Below, one piece after another: positions 1 through 9,164 of a DNA stretch of 64,000 nucleotides. Source of the stretch: Acetivibrio mesophilus. Lineage in GTDB: Bacteria; Bacillota; Clostridia; Acetivibrionales; Acetivibrionaceae. The notes below the pieces were generated by a model, which was not told where the DNA came from, searched no databases, and saw nothing but the letters and a program-made list of their open reading frames with translations. Position numbers and translations under genes: made by a program. The stretch lies in NCBI RefSeq assembly GCF_004102745.1, contig NZ_RLII01000009.1, positions 1 to 64,000 of the forward strand, read 5' to 3'. Positions within the stretch are counted from its first letter, which is position 1. Each line of letters opens with the position of its first letter.

Positions 1-36
1 AATGGTATCAAGGGGAAAACCGCCCTTGACACCATT
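1..36 (-). terminator. Hairpin downstream of minC
   Basis: Bases 1-14 and 23-36 form an inverted repeat of 6 + 7 paired bases around one mismatch, with a short A/C-rich loop. It lies about 105 bp past the minC stop on the minus strand. The window ends here, so any T-tract is out of sight and its role as a terminator or processing site before a downstream gene such as minD is not settled. Confidence 0.4.
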
Positions 37-142
37 TCACCCGCCTGTTGAAGAATGGTTAAGGTTGGAATGATAAATATCATCAGGTTTCTTTAAAAAG
101 TGTTGCATTTAATATTGCAATTTAAGATATTATGCTTTTTGC

Positions 143-826
143 TTATCTTGCAGGCAAATATCTCTCAATATATACCGTATCACCCTTAATATATGCCAAT
201 TCGGGGAAAAATTGCCCACCCATTTCCTTCTCGTCCGGGGGCCGGGTAATTACATCAGCTATCCTCAGTTGGGTAGGCTGCAAATTCAGAGCAACAACCA
301 GCGCTTCCTTGTTTCCGTTTGCGCCTGCATGAACTATGCCGCGAAGCGAACCCATAACAACAACATGGCCGGTTGCACATACCTCACCTCCGGGATTTAC
401 ATCCCCGATTACCACAAGATTTCCATCAAAGCTCACCAATTGGCCTGAACGTACAGTACCTCTATGGAATTTTGTAATACCTTCCTCCAGTCCCTTGAAA
501 TAGAAATTACTCATTCTTATTTTGGAGTGGAGCTTAGGCTGCTGTTGTTCAGGTTGAACCTTAACGGGATCCTCCGTGTCCTCTTCAAAGCTGTTTATTT
601 TTGCTCCGCTTTTATCCCTCAACAGTTCAAAGATCTTTCTTTCCTCTTCTTTTGATAGTTTTTTCCCTCTGTACTTTACAGAAAGAGTTGCCCCTTTAAA
701 AAACCTTCCTGACGAGGCAATCTTCTCCTCGATTTGATTGAATATTGTACTATAATCCTCGTCTTCCTTCATTATAATGGTAAGCCAGTTCAATGACCCC
801 TTAAAAATAACACTGCCCTCATGCAT
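143..826 (-). CDS. minC: Septum site-determining protein MinC
   Basis: Inhibitor of FtsZ assembly that, with MinD, keeps the division septum away from the poles. The 227-residue product has the two-domain MinC layout: a variable N-terminal part (about 1-105), then a right-handed beta-helix C-terminal domain (about 115-220) with glycine-rich turns such as GNLVVIGDVNPGGEV and GHVVVMGSLRGIVHAG. The ATG follows a GGAGG with 8-bp spacing. It is the last visible gene of the maf-mreBCD-PBP2-minC operon, 66 bp after the PBP2 gene. minD and minE would be expected just outside the window. Confidence 0.95.
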   Translation of the reverse strand: MHEGSVIFKGSLNWLTIIMKEDEDYSTIFNQIEEKIASSGRFFKGATLSVKYRGKKLSKEEERKIFELLRDKSGAKINSFEEDTEDPVKVQPEQQQPKLHSKIRMSNFYFKGLEEGITKFHRGTVRSGQLVSFDGNLVVIGDVNPGGEVCATGHVVVMGSLRGIVHAGANGNKEALVVALNLQPTQLRIADVITRPPDEKEMGGQFFPELAYIKGDTVYIERYLPAR

Positions 827-892
827 TTATGAAACCTCCATTATATGTCAATTTATCTCTTTTATAACGCTCCAATACTCTGTATATACAAA

Positions 893-3022
893 CTAACGGG
901 TGAAACTTGCCTTATCTATAACAACCTTGTCTTGAGGCAAGCTGTTATTGTTCATACCAAAATATTCTTTTAGTATATCTTTGGCGACAGGTGCCACCTC
1001 GGATCCCCAAACACCATGCTCTATTACCACCGCCACAGCAATTTTCGGATTGTCGGCCGGAGCATATGCAATAAAAACCCCATTTGACGATTGTCCCAGA
1101 TGCTCAAGCCCTGTCTCAGGAGTACCGGTTTTTCCCGCTACCTTAAAAGGAAAATCGGAAAAAAGTTGATTAACTGTTCCATCTTCGGCATTTGCAACAG
1201 CCAACATACCTTCATGAACAATTTTCATTGTTTCCACTTTTATAGGCAGTTTCTCGTACTCAGGCTCGCTTTTTAGCACCGTTGAACCGTCATATTTACG
1301 TATTTCCTTTACTATATGAGGCTTGTATTTTGTGCCTCCGTTTGCCAAGGTACTAACGTAATTTGCCAACTGAATCGGAGTAAATGCATTGTCAAACTGC
1401 CCAATTGCACTTTGAGCTGTATCGGCAGGTCTCCAGTCATCGTTCCTGATCTCCTTTTTGCTCTGCTTGTTTGCCCTAGTCCCTTTTCGTTCCCCGGGCA
1501 GCTCAATACCTGTATACTCACCAAGTCCAAAGTTTTTTGCCCATATATCTATATTGTCTATCCCCGTCTTTACTCCAAGCTCGTGAAAATAGATATTGCA
1601 AGAAGTAGCCAAAGCCCTTACAACGTCTATTCTTCCATGACCGTAAGTTGGATACTCCATGCACTTAAACGTCCATCCTCCTATTACATGGGTTCCCTTA
1701 TCGGTGATATAGCTATTCTGCGGAGTTATTGCCCCTGTTTCAAGTCCTGCAATGCTGGTCACCGGTTTGAACGTAGATCCGGGAGTGTACCTTCCCTGTA
1801 TCGCCCGGTTGAATAACGGCTGATTCTTATCATCGGTCAAAAGAGTACTTATGGTCTTCTGAGCCTCCTTATCCTGCACTCCTGCCAAAAATACAGATGG
1901 ATCATAAGTAGGATAGCTTGCCATAGCCAGCACTTCTCCGCTGTCTACATCAATGGCAACAGCCGCTCCAGCGAAAGCATCCCCAAAGTTCTTCTTATAA
2001 TCAGCCTTGGATTTAATTCTCTCGATATTATTCTCCAAAGATTTCACTGCTGCTTTCTGAAGCCTCAAATCAATCGTAAGAACAACATCATTGCCGGGTA
2101 TTGCAGGTTCGCTGCTAAGCTCTGCTGTGAGCCTGCCATTGGTATCAACCTCAACCCTCTTCTTCCCGTTTATACCCCTCAACTGACTTTCCTGAGTCTT
2201 CTCGATGCCATCCTTTCCAATCATATCATTCATGCTGTAACCATTGTCCTTATAATTCTTATACTCATCCTCACTGATAATACCTATGTGTCCTAGTACA
2301 TGAGCTACCGAACTGGCATCCACATACTTTCTCTGGGGAATTATATCAATAAGAACTCCCGGAAACTCATGACTTCTTTCCTCAATCTGCGCAACGGTTT
2401 CAGCTTTAACATCCTTGGCAACAAGCAAGGGATTTGTCGCTGAATATCCCTTTATCAGCATATCATACTTTATAGTCATTATCTTATATGCTTCTTCATC
2501 GGTATATTGGTCATCAATATAGAATTTTTTTCGAAAATATTTGAAAACATCCTCTGGAGTTCCTAAAAGTTTGATATCTTCCGCTTTAGGAACCATGTCC
2601 GCTTTCCATCTTTGAAGTGACTCTTCGGACTGATTTCTTGAACCAAAGGCTATAGGGTTGAACGTAAGGTAATAACTTAAATTCTTTTCATAGGAGTCAC
2701 CATTTTTTTCAAATATACTTATTAGTTTAAGTATCATTTCACTTTTTTCGTTTTCTGACATGCTGGTCTTTGCGATTTTTACGGCATATCCCATCCTGTT
2801 AACAGCAATAGGTATCCCGTTCCTATCGACAATTTTTCCTCTAGGAGCAATAATATCCCTCTCTGCTAAAAGTTTGGTCTGGGATTTTTCATCATAGTAT
2901 TGTCCATTTATAATCTGAAGGTTTACCAACTGAGTTACGATTATGGCAAAAATTAGAGTAAAACCGATTACCATGACCTTGTATCTCTCGCCTATTTTAT
3001 CTACAGGCTTCTTCTCACCCAT
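893..3022 (-). CDS. mrdA: Penicillin-binding protein 2, elongation transpeptidase
   Basis: Class B penicillin-binding protein that cross-links peptidoglycan during side-wall growth, working with MreBCD and RodA. It is 709 residues long with one N-terminal membrane anchor (about 16-38), a PBP dimer domain, and a transpeptidase domain. That domain shows the SxxK nucleophile (STFK in GSTFKPVTS), the SxN motif (SCN in ATSCNIYFH) and KTG (AGKTGTPETG). The ATG is preceded by CGGAGGG. It lies 100 bp downstream of mreD and upstream of minC, the usual elongasome order in clostridia. It could equally be named pbpA; no SpoVD-type PASTA domain is present, so it is not SpoVD. Confidence 0.95.
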   Translation of the reverse strand: MGEKKPVDKIGERYKVMVIGFTLIFAIIVTQLVNLQIINGQYYDEKSQTKLLAERDIIAPRGKIVDRNGIPIAVNRMGYAVKIAKTSMSENEKSEMILKLISIFEKNGDSYEKNLSYYLTFNPIAFGSRNQSEESLQRWKADMVPKAEDIKLLGTPEDVFKYFRKKFYIDDQYTDEEAYKIMTIKYDMLIKGYSATNPLLVAKDVKAETVAQIEERSHEFPGVLIDIIPQRKYVDASSVAHVLGHIGIISEDEYKNYKDNGYSMNDMIGKDGIEKTQESQLRGINGKKRVEVDTNGRLTAELSSEPAIPGNDVVLTIDLRLQKAAVKSLENNIERIKSKADYKKNFGDAFAGAAVAIDVDSGEVLAMASYPTYDPSVFLAGVQDKEAQKTISTLLTDDKNQPLFNRAIQGRYTPGSTFKPVTSIAGLETGAITPQNSYITDKGTHVIGGWTFKCMEYPTYGHGRIDVVRALATSCNIYFHELGVKTGIDNIDIWAKNFGLGEYTGIELPGERKGTRANKQSKKEIRNDDWRPADTAQSAIGQFDNAFTPIQLANYVSTLANGGTKYKPHIVKEIRKYDGSTVLKSEPEYEKLPIKVETMKIVHEGMLAVANAEDGTVNQLFSDFPFKVAGKTGTPETGLEHLGQSSNGVFIAYAPADNPKIAVAVVIEHGVWGSEVAPVAKDILKEYFGMNNNSLPQDKVVIDKASFTR

Positions 3023-3122
3023 ACTTTCACCCTCCGTTCAATTCTCCGACGTCCGGGGACCCCCATACACTTCATTGACCTTATATATCCCAAATACACA
3101 GCAATAATTTATGCCCAATGCA

Positions 3123-3638
3123 CTAATAACGTCTCGAAAGCCGGTCCAATTCTTCAGACCAGTGGTTTATCTTTAATACTATCAAAAAAATAACAATCGA
3201 TACTATACTATTATAAACCGCTTCGGGCAAAATTACATATTTAAACGGAAAAACCAGGTCTAAAGAACCTTTAAAAAACATACTGAAAAAATAGACAGCA
3301 AATTCATATACTATTGTAGAAATAAAAGTCGTAAAAATAGCTACCAAAACATTTTCTCTGTATAATCTTTTATTTATGAAAGCGACCCCAAGGCCGAGAT
3401 AGAGGCCCAATAGGGCATAAAAACCAATAACCCTTCCGGAAAGCATATCCTGAGTCAACCCACAAAAAAACCCAATTACAGCACCTTCGACATTACTTCC
3501 AAGAAGTGCTACTGATACAATCAATATCAATAATAGATTCGGCTTGACATTAAATACACTGATGCTTCCTAAAACAGTTGACTGAATCAACGCTATAATA
3601 AATATAAGGACAGCATATGAAACTATTTTAACTCTCAT
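3123..3638 (-). CDS. mreD: Rod shape-determining membrane protein MreD
   Basis: Integral membrane component of the elongasome that bridges MreC/MreB with the peptidoglycan synthases. The 171-residue sequence is almost all hydrophobic, with about five predicted membrane segments and the typical NVKPNLLLILIVSVALL stretch near the N terminus. Its ATG overlaps the mreC stop by four bases (ATGA), indicating translational coupling. Confidence 0.93.
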   Translation of the reverse strand: MRVKIVSYAVLIFIIALIQSTVLGSISVFNVKPNLLLILIVSVALLGSNVEGAVIGFFCGLTQDMLSGRVIGFYALLGLYLGLGVAFINKRLYRENVLVAIFTTFISTIVYEFAVYFFSMFFKGSLDLVFPFKYVILPEAVYNSIVSIVIFLIVLKINHWSEELDRLSRRY

Positions 3639-4489
3639 CGGTTGTCTTCGCCTACTTTATCAAAATTATCCTTGCTTTCAAGTACAAATACCTCTTCAAG
3701 CCGTTTGAAGTCAACAGCAGGTTCAATAATTGCATACCTGTTAAGATCACTGGATTTACGTCTGACTTCTTTAACCTTGCCTATAATAATACCCTTTGGA
3801 TATATGCCTCCCAATCCTGAAGTCTCTATCGTATCTCCAACAGATATGTCCACATCGGGGAAAATATTGTCTAGCCTACACAATCCTTCATTCTTGAGCT
3901 GCAAATCACCTTTGACAAAGACCAGATCCCTCGTTTTAGACAGTCTTGCACTTACGGTACTGTCTTCGTCAATAATTGTAATTACCTTTGATGAAACAAG
4001 GTCGCTGCTTATTACTCTTCCCACAAGACCGTCCTTTGTTATTACAGCTGAATCAACAGTGATACCGTCAGTTATTCCCCGGTCTATGGTAAAAATATTA
4101 AACCAGTTGCCTATATCCTTGGCAATAATATTTGCCCCAAGGAATTCTACATCACTGAATTGATCTTTTATATTTAATGCCTCTTTAAGCTCTTTATTCT
4201 TTTCCCTATAATCGGAGAGCTCCTTCACTTCTTTTTCCAGCTCGCTAATCCTAAGCTTCAGTGCTTCATTTTCTTGATTTAAGGCCTCTACATTCTGTAA
4301 GTAATCAGCAGCCCCCTCTACTCTGTCCCCAATATAGTTTATAAACTCTTGAAAAGGACTTAACACAACAGTAAGAACATTGCTGACAGAATTGACCTTA
4401 CTATTTTTTCTAACAGACAACCCCATTATAATCAAAATTGCTACTGTAACTGCCAGCAATATAAACAGCTTATTTTTTAAAAAACGCAA
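3635..4489 (-). CDS. mreC: Rod shape-determining protein MreC
   Basis: Extracytoplasmic scaffold of the cell-elongation machinery. It has 284 residues: a short cytoplasmic tail, one membrane anchor (about 7-26), a coiled coil (about 65-105) and the MreC beta-barrel domain with the family motif GLVGRVI. The start is a TTG at 4489, preceded by AAGGGAGA with about 9-bp spacing. The next in-frame Met lies inside the membrane segment, so TTG is the credible start. mreB ends 16 bp upstream and mreD overlaps the 3' end. Confidence 0.94.
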   Translation of the reverse strand: MRFLKNKLFILLAVTVAILIIMGLSVRKNSKVNSVSNVLTVVLSPFQEFINYIGDRVEGAADYLQNVEALNQENEALKLRISELEKEVKELSDYREKNKELKEALNIKDQFSDVEFLGANIIAKDIGNWFNIFTIDRGITDGITVDSAVITKDGLVGRVISSDLVSSKVITIIDEDSTVSARLSKTRDLVFVKGDLQLKNEGLCRLDNIFPDVDISVGDTIETSGLGGIYPKGIIIGKVKEVRRKSSDLNRYAIIEPAVDFKRLEEVFVLESKDNFDKVGEDNR

Positions 4490-4505
4490 AGAGATTATCT
4501 CCCTT

Positions 4506-5528
4506 CTATCTAGGTTTTCTAGGAGAAATTAGCACTTTCTTTAATGTTTCAATTTCATCAAGTACCTTTCCAGAGCCCATAGCCACACAGTCCAAAGGAT
4601 TGTCGGCTATGGATACGGGCATTCCCGTCTCCTCCCGGATAAGTCTATCCAATCCACTCAACAAAGCCCCTCCGCCGGTGAGCATTATGCCCCGATCCAT
4701 TATATCCGCCGCAAGCTCCGGAGGTGTCTTCTCCAAAGTAAATTTAATGGCTTCCACTATAGAGTTTATAGGCTCCTTTATGGCCTCCATAACCTCTGAC
4801 GACGTAATGAGTATATTCTTTGGCAACCCGGTAATAAGATCTCTTCCTCTTATTTCCATAGATTCTTCCTTTGCTCTAATATAGGCAGAGCCTATATTTA
4901 CCTTAATTTCCTCGGCAGTCCTTTCTCCTATCATTAAATTATATTCCTTTTTAATGTAGTGTACAATAGAATCATCCAGCTCATCTCCAGCAACTCTAAG
5001 AGATTTGCTTGTAACAATCCCACCAAGAGATATAACCGCAACCTCGCTGGTACCTCCTCCGATATCAACAACCATACTTCCCGATGGCTCTTCAACAGGA
5101 AGATTTGCTCCTATAGCAGCTGCCATAGGTTCTTCAATGAGGTAAGCCTCCTTTGCTCCCGCCTGAATGGTTGCCTCTTCAACTGCCCTTTTTTCAACCT
5201 CTGTAACGCCCGACGGAACGCAGATAATAACTCTGGGCTTTCCAAATACGCCTTTTGACATGGCTTTTCTTATAAAATACTTTAGCATACTTTGGGTAAC
5301 TTCAAAATCTGCAATAACTCCATCCTTCATAGGTCTTATTGCCACTATGTTCCCCGGTGTCCTTCCTATCATATCCTTTGCGGCATCACCCACCGCAAGT
5401 ATTTCGCTGTTCTTTTTATTTATTGCTACCACTGAGGGTTCTCTTACTATAATTCCTTTGCCTTTCACATGAACTAATGTATTTGCTGTGCCTAAATCAA
5501 TTCCTATATCTCTTGAAAAAAAACTCAT
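4506..5528 (-). CDS. mreB: Rod shape-determining actin homologue MreB
   Basis: Actin-like ATPase that forms membrane-bound filaments directing cell-wall synthesis. The 340-residue product shows the phosphate-1 motif [11 protein letters not shown] at the start, phosphate-2 [13 protein letters not shown], and the adenosine motif LTGGGALL. I chose the ATG at 5528, which has GGGAGGAGAG at good spacing, over an upstream in-frame TTG at 5549 that has no ribosome-binding site. It heads the mreBCD group, 78 bp downstream of maf. Confidence 0.96.
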   Translation of the reverse strand: MSFFSRDIGIDLGTANTLVHVKGKGIIVREPSVVAINKKNSEILAVGDAAKDMIGRTPGNIVAIRPMKDGVIADFEVTQSMLKYFIRKAMSKGVFGKPRVIICVPSGVTEVEKRAVEEATIQAGAKEAYLIEEPMAAAIGANLPVEEPSGSMVVDIGGGTSEVAVISLGGIVTSKSLRVAGDELDDSIVHYIKKEYNLMIGERTAEEIKVNIGSAYIRAKEESMEIRGRDLITGLPKNILITSSEVMEAIKEPINSIVEAIKFTLEKTPPELAADIMDRGIMLTGGGALLSGLDRLIREETGMPVSIADNPLDCVAMGSGKVLDEIETLKKVLISPRKPR

Positions 5529-5606
5529 TACTTCTCTCCTCCCGAACAATTCGTTTTCACAATTTGTCTTTTGTAATACATCAACACGGTTACAGCCTAA
5601 ACTTTT

Positions 5607-6200
5607 CTAAAGCACAGGAACTCCAAAATCTTTCAGCAAATCCGACAGTCTTGCCAACGGCAAACCCACCACATTGAAATAACAGCCTTCAATTCGTTCC
5701 ACAAGCAGAGCTCCCTTTTCCTGAATACCATAAGCTCCTGCCTTATCCATGGGCTCTTTTGAATCAACATATGCCAAAATAGTATCGTCCGACAGTTCTT
5801 TCATCTTAACTCGGGTAACCTCCAAACTTTTCACACTTTCAAAGTCTGCTGTATCAATTATTGATATACCCGTCATCACTTCATGCCAGCTTGCGCTAAG
5901 ATGCTTCAGCATTCGAATGGCATCATTCCTGTCTTTAGGCTTTCCCAATATTCCATCCTTAACAACTACAGTATCTGCACCAATAACCAAGTATCTATTT
6001 TTTCCATTATCTCTATTGGCTACTTTTCTGGCAACATCAAGAGCCTTATGGTATGCAAGATGCTGCACCAGTTCATCAGCTTTAAGATTCTCTTTATTGC
6101 TTTCATCTATATCGGACAGAACAACCTCAAAGTCAAGGCCTACCTGTCTCAAAAGCTCCGACCTCCTAGGTGATGCAGACGCCAGAACAATTCCTATCAT
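5607..6200 (-). CDS. maf: Maf-family nucleoside triphosphate pyrophosphatase
   Basis: House-cleaning pyrophosphatase of the Maf/HAM1 fold that hydrolyses non-canonical nucleotides (dTTP/UTP type in the YhdE-like branch). Maf genes commonly sit ahead of mreB in Firmicutes. The N-terminal signature LASASPRRSELL and the motif VIGADTVV are present, and the length (197 residues) is normal. The ATG at 6200 follows GAGGTGG. An upstream ATG at 6224 adds eight residues not typical of the family and lacks a ribosome-binding site. First gene of the mre operon. Confidence 0.93.
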   Translation of the reverse strand: MIGIVLASASPRRSELLRQVGLDFEVVLSDIDESNKENLKADELVQHLAYHKALDVARKVANRDNGKNRYLVIGADTVVVKDGILGKPKDRNDAIRMLKHLSASWHEVMTGISIIDTADFESVKSLEVTRVKMKELSDDTILAYVDSKEPMDKAGAYGIQEKGALLVERIEGCYFNVVGLPLARLSDLLKDFGVPVL

Positions 6201-6309
6201 ATCCACCTCATATAAACAAACCATTTTTTAAAATTATACAGTGAAATCAAATTTGATATTAAACAGAACATCCCAATTTGACTGTAATATAAACTTAAGC
6301 ATATATTAT

Positions 6310-6339
6310 ATTATAATCATACATACTGTCCTATTTCAA
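6310..6339 (-). promoter_or_regulatory. Promoter of the maf-mreBCD-PBP2-minC operon
   Basis: On the minus strand TTGAAA (6334-6339) and TATAAT (6310-6315) are separated by 18 bp, a close match to the vegetative sigma-A consensus. Transcription would begin about 100 bp before maf. No other gene lies between it and the operon. Confidence 0.6.
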
Positions 6340-6456
6340 CAAAATATGAATTTTTTTGATTAATTTCTCGTTACAAATCCATAAGCCTTATATACTTTTA
6401 TATATTTGTTTTTAGCTAATTATACTATACTAACCAAAGGATTAAAATAGTAATTT

Positions 6457-7356
6457 TTACTGCTCCGTAATTTCGGACATATTCTCTTTTTCGTCCTTGA
6501 TTTTAAGAGCAATACTGTTTAGGCTTTCTATTATCTTGCTCATATCCCCAATACTTAATTCACGTATATCTGTCTGTTCGACCCCGACCGCATCAAAAAT
6601 CCTTGCCAACACTTCGGAGTCATCGGGATTCATGCCCATATTCTTTATTCTCTGCTTAAAATAATTGATTTGTCTCTCTGTCGCTTTCCTTTTTATTGTA
6701 TGGACTAATCCTGCCTGTTTTTTCTCCTGCCCTTTATATATACTGCTTTGAACAGAGTTAAACTCCTCATCAAGAAGCCTTGCCTCTTCAGGAGCCAGCC
6801 AATCATTTTCCCCCATCAACTTTCTGATTATCCTGTCACATGCCCCAGTTATAGTCTTTTCCAGCCCGAATTCTTTGTCCTCTATGATATCTTTTGCAAT
6901 TCGGAATTTTTCCCAATCGGTAAGGGAAAACTCCGGATTTTCCTTTACAATAGCCTTTTTGCCTCCTTTTGCAATTTTTCCATTTTCATCCCTCACGGTA
7001 TTCTTATCTTCTATCCTTTGGGCGACATATTTCTGATACCTGTTGTAATAATCAATTTGCTTTCCATCAACTATAATTTGTCCGCTAGTCATATCTCTGC
7101 CCCTGATTTTAACAATAAATGATGGTAGTTCCACCTCTCCAAGTCCGGGAAACTCCGCTCTGTTTTCTTTTAAAGTGTTGATTGAAACATCTTCAATCGA
7201 TATTCCCTTTTCCTTTGCTTTCTTAAAGAGACCTTCGGCTTTCATCCTCAATTCGCCGCCAATAGCCTTATAAAAGTCTTTTTCTTGATTATATATAATT
7301 TCCGGCAACATGCCGTCAATTTCCTTGGTTCGACTCTTATCCATGATATTTCCCAT
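6457..7356 (-). CDS. Uncharacterised 299-residue protein
   Basis: I do not recognise this family. The product is charged, soluble and rich in Lys, Glu and Ile, with no signal peptide or membrane segment. The last ~75 residues, starting TERQINYFKQRIKNMG and ending with a KIIESLNS helix, resemble the short helical module found at the C terminus of several phage-type and recombination-associated proteins. That is a resemblance only. The ATG has AAGGAGATGA upstream. The gene stands alone on the minus strand, divergent from mecA and upstream of the mre promoter. Base use matches its neighbours. Confidence 0.7.
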   Translation of the reverse strand: MGNIMDKSRTKEIDGMLPEIIYNQEKDFYKAIGGELRMKAEGLFKKAKEKGISIEDVSINTLKENRAEFPGLGEVELPSFIVKIRGRDMTSGQIIVDGKQIDYYNRYQKYVAQRIEDKNTVRDENGKIAKGGKKAIVKENPEFSLTDWEKFRIAKDIIEDKEFGLEKTITGACDRIIRKLMGENDWLAPEEARLLDEEFNSVQSSIYKGQEKKQAGLVHTIKRKATERQINYFKQRIKNMGMNPDDSEVLARIFDAVGVEQTDIRELSIGDMSKIIESLNSIALKIKDEKENMSEITEQ

Positions 7357-7705
7357 GTTTTCATCTCCTTAATTGCATCTCTAACTTTTTACTTTTTGAT
7401 TACCTTTTTTTGTTTAAGGATATCATTCAATTCTTAAGTAAAAATCATATTTATTATTTGAATAAATACCGCTTGCAAAACAGCTTATTTTTTCATCCAC
7501 AAGAAGTATTTCTTCCCTTTGCATTTTTTATCTAAGAACAACAAAATGTATTTATATATTTATTTTTTTAATTGATACAGCTTATATAGGTTTTTAATGA
7601 AAGTTTTTGTGTGTTGTTAATTTTTTTATACTTCTCTTTTTCATTCATAAGAAGTATAATATATATAAGGGTATATAATTATGTCAAGAATCAATGGTGA
7701 TACTT
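7357..7705. other. Divergent intergenic region before mecA
   Basis: This 349-bp AT-rich stretch has no credible gene. It contains three copies of an AGAAGTAT-type word: one inside a short palindrome at about 7501-7514, and two as an inverted repeat (7627-7635 and 7650-7658) just upstream of mecA. Confidence 0.7.
7627..7658. promoter_or_regulatory. Inverted repeat upstream of mecA
   Basis: TATACTTCT (7627-7635) and AGAAGTATA (7650-7658) are perfect 9-bp arms with a 14-bp spacer, about 48 bp before the mecA start. A related word lies near 7502. The arrangement fits a protein operator, but no T-tract follows, so it does not look like a terminator. The regulator is unknown. Confidence 0.45.
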
Positions 7706-8332
7706 ATGAAAATTGAGAAAATAAACGAAAACAAAATTAAAGTAACTATTTCGATTGACGATTTAGTAGAAAGAAACATTGACTTGGATACACTAAATTA
7801 TAATACTCCAGCAGCACAGGAATTATTCTGGGATATGATGGAACAGGCAGAGATGCAGTTTGGTTTCGACGCTTCTGATTCCCAGATATGTGTTGAGGCT
7901 GTCCCTGATTCTGATGAAGGCTTTGTTATTATAATCACGAAGCTTGATGAGGACGGGGAATTCGAGTCAATTCAGAAATATATAAAAAATAGATTTAGAA
8001 GATCCGATCTTCGAGTAAGAAAGAAGACTTCTAGGGTTTCTTCTTCTTTAGTTATATATTTCTTTAATGATTTTAATGATTTATGCCAATTAAGTCAGAA
8101 ATTAAGACATATATATTCAGGGGAAAGCACTCTGTATAGGCTTAAAGGGATTTATTACCTAATTCTTACCAAGAACTCATGGTCTGTGGAGAATTTAAAC
8201 TCATTTGAGTTTATTCTAAATGAGTTCGGAAGCAAGGTTAATAATATCAGCTTTTACGAGGGCTATCTAAATGAGTATGGTGAGAAAATAATTGAGTATA
8301 ATGCAGTCGAAACAATAAACGACTACTTTTAA
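7706..8332 (+). CDS. mecA: MecA-type ClpC adaptor protein
   Basis: Adaptor that delivers substrates to the ClpC(P) protease. The 208-residue product begins MKIEKINENKIKVTIS, as MecA proteins do. It has an acidic linker with QICVEAVP and a C-terminal ClpC-binding domain (about 120-208). The start at 7706 is preferred because GGTGA precedes it by 5 bp and family members start with MKIEKI. An ATG four codons upstream has no ribosome-binding site. It is followed by a strong terminator and copy 1 of the dispersed repeat. Confidence 0.88.
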   Translation: MKIEKINENKIKVTISIDDLVERNIDLDTLNYNTPAAQELFWDMMEQAEMQFGFDASDSQICVEAVPDSDEGFVIIITKLDEDGEFESIQKYIKNRFRRSDLRVRKKTSRVSSSLVIYFFNDFNDLCQLSQKLRHIYSGESTLYRLKGIYYLILTKNSWSVENLNSFEFILNEFGSKVNNISFYEGYLNEYGEKIIEYNAVETINDYF

Positions 8333-8336
8333 CTGG

Positions 8337-8370
8337 AAATCTCCGGATACTTTTGGGCCGGAGATTTTTT
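8337..8370 (+). terminator. Terminator after mecA
   Basis: Ten-base-pair stem (8337-8346 with 8358-8367) rich in GC and followed by six or more T. The dispersed repeat begins in its T-tract. Confidence 0.9.
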
Positions 8371-8443
8371 ATTTGGGCACTTGGAATGAAATAATGAGGC
8401 AAAAGCGGAAGGCCTTGATGTCCCGAGCTTTTATTTAGCCTCA
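8371..8443 (+). repeat. Dispersed terminator-linked repeat, copy 1
   Basis: Degenerate copy of the ~65-bp repeat described in the findings. The TTGGAATGAAAT core and the CCCGAGCTTTTATTT end are kept, but small indels disturb both stems (ATAATGAGGC in place of ATGAAAGAGGC, and GGCCTTGATG). Plus orientation, directly behind the mecA terminator. Confidence 0.85.
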
Positions 8444-8571
8444 GGCTTTTTCTTGCTGGCTTTATGTTTGAGACTTAAAAACAGTAGTCCTTTACTTTTT
8501 GACTTATATATTTTAATATATAGACAACGCAATATGTTTATTACATTATAACATAGACGGGTTGGATAAAG

Positions 8572-9117
8572 ATGCCATCAAAGAAAATTGTACCGAATAA
8601 ATTTGAACAATTCCTTAAAAACAGGGAAAGTCTTATCGAGCAGTACGCAAAAGGTGACCTGACAAAGGAGGAGTTTATCGAAGCAAACTACAGATGCATT
8701 AATTCTCTAGATATAAAGCCCTTTCAAAAAATTGATAACGTAAAAAAGGCGATATACAATTATCAATACTATAATGTTCTTGCTAAATACTATCAAAAGA
8801 AGGCCCATGACCTGAATCATAAAAACGAGGCGCGAAGTGATTTTCTTGAACAGTCCAACTATTTCTATTCAAGAAAGGATGACGTTACATCGAAGCTTCT
8901 TAAGCTTCTGGACTTTAGAGGAATCGAAGCGTACTTTGTAAAGGTAATGTCTAAAAACCTCAAAAGAAAGCTGTTTGAGATTGTTCTTTTGGACTATGAC
9001 AACGTTATTCTTCACTCCAAAAGCGAAGCTATTTTAAATATGCTTATAAGTGAAAAGGTTTTTATCAATGAAGTAAGAAATTCTTTAGTAGACAGCTATA
9101 TAAATCAAAAATATTAG
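8572..9117 (+). CDS. DUF6648-like small clostridial protein
   Basis: A 181-residue soluble, mostly helical, basic protein that starts with an EQFLKNRESLIEQYAKGDLT region. It resembles the clostridial family I remember as DUF6648, whose function is unknown. No signal peptide, membrane segment or catalytic motif is visible. It is a single gene, convergent with the phosphatase gene downstream and sharing a hairpin terminator with it. The ribosome-binding site is weak. The family name is from memory. Confidence 0.6.
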   Translation: MPSKKIVPNKFEQFLKNRESLIEQYAKGDLTKEEFIEANYRCINSLDIKPFQKIDNVKKAIYNYQYYNVLAKYYQKKAHDLNHKNEARSDFLEQSNYFYSRKDDVTSKLLKLLDFRGIEAYFVKVMSKNLKRKLFEIVLLDYDNVILHSKSEAILNMLISEKVFINEVRNSLVDSYINQKY

Positions 9118-9118
9118 C

Positions 9119-9164
9119 ATAACATTCCTTCTCACTCCACAACTTCCATGAGAAGGAATGTTAT
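9119..9164. terminator. Shared terminator of two convergent genes
   Basis: A perfect 16-bp stem (9119-9134 with 9149-9164) around a 14-base loop starts two bases after the plus-strand stop codon. It contains the last codons and stop of the minus-strand phosphatase gene. The T-tract on either side is weak. Confidence 0.65.

Noticed and set aside
1316-1816. Plus-strand open frame of 166 codons inside the PBP2 gene
   Set aside because: It lies antisense to a well-conserved transpeptidase domain, with no supporting start signal or recognisable motif.
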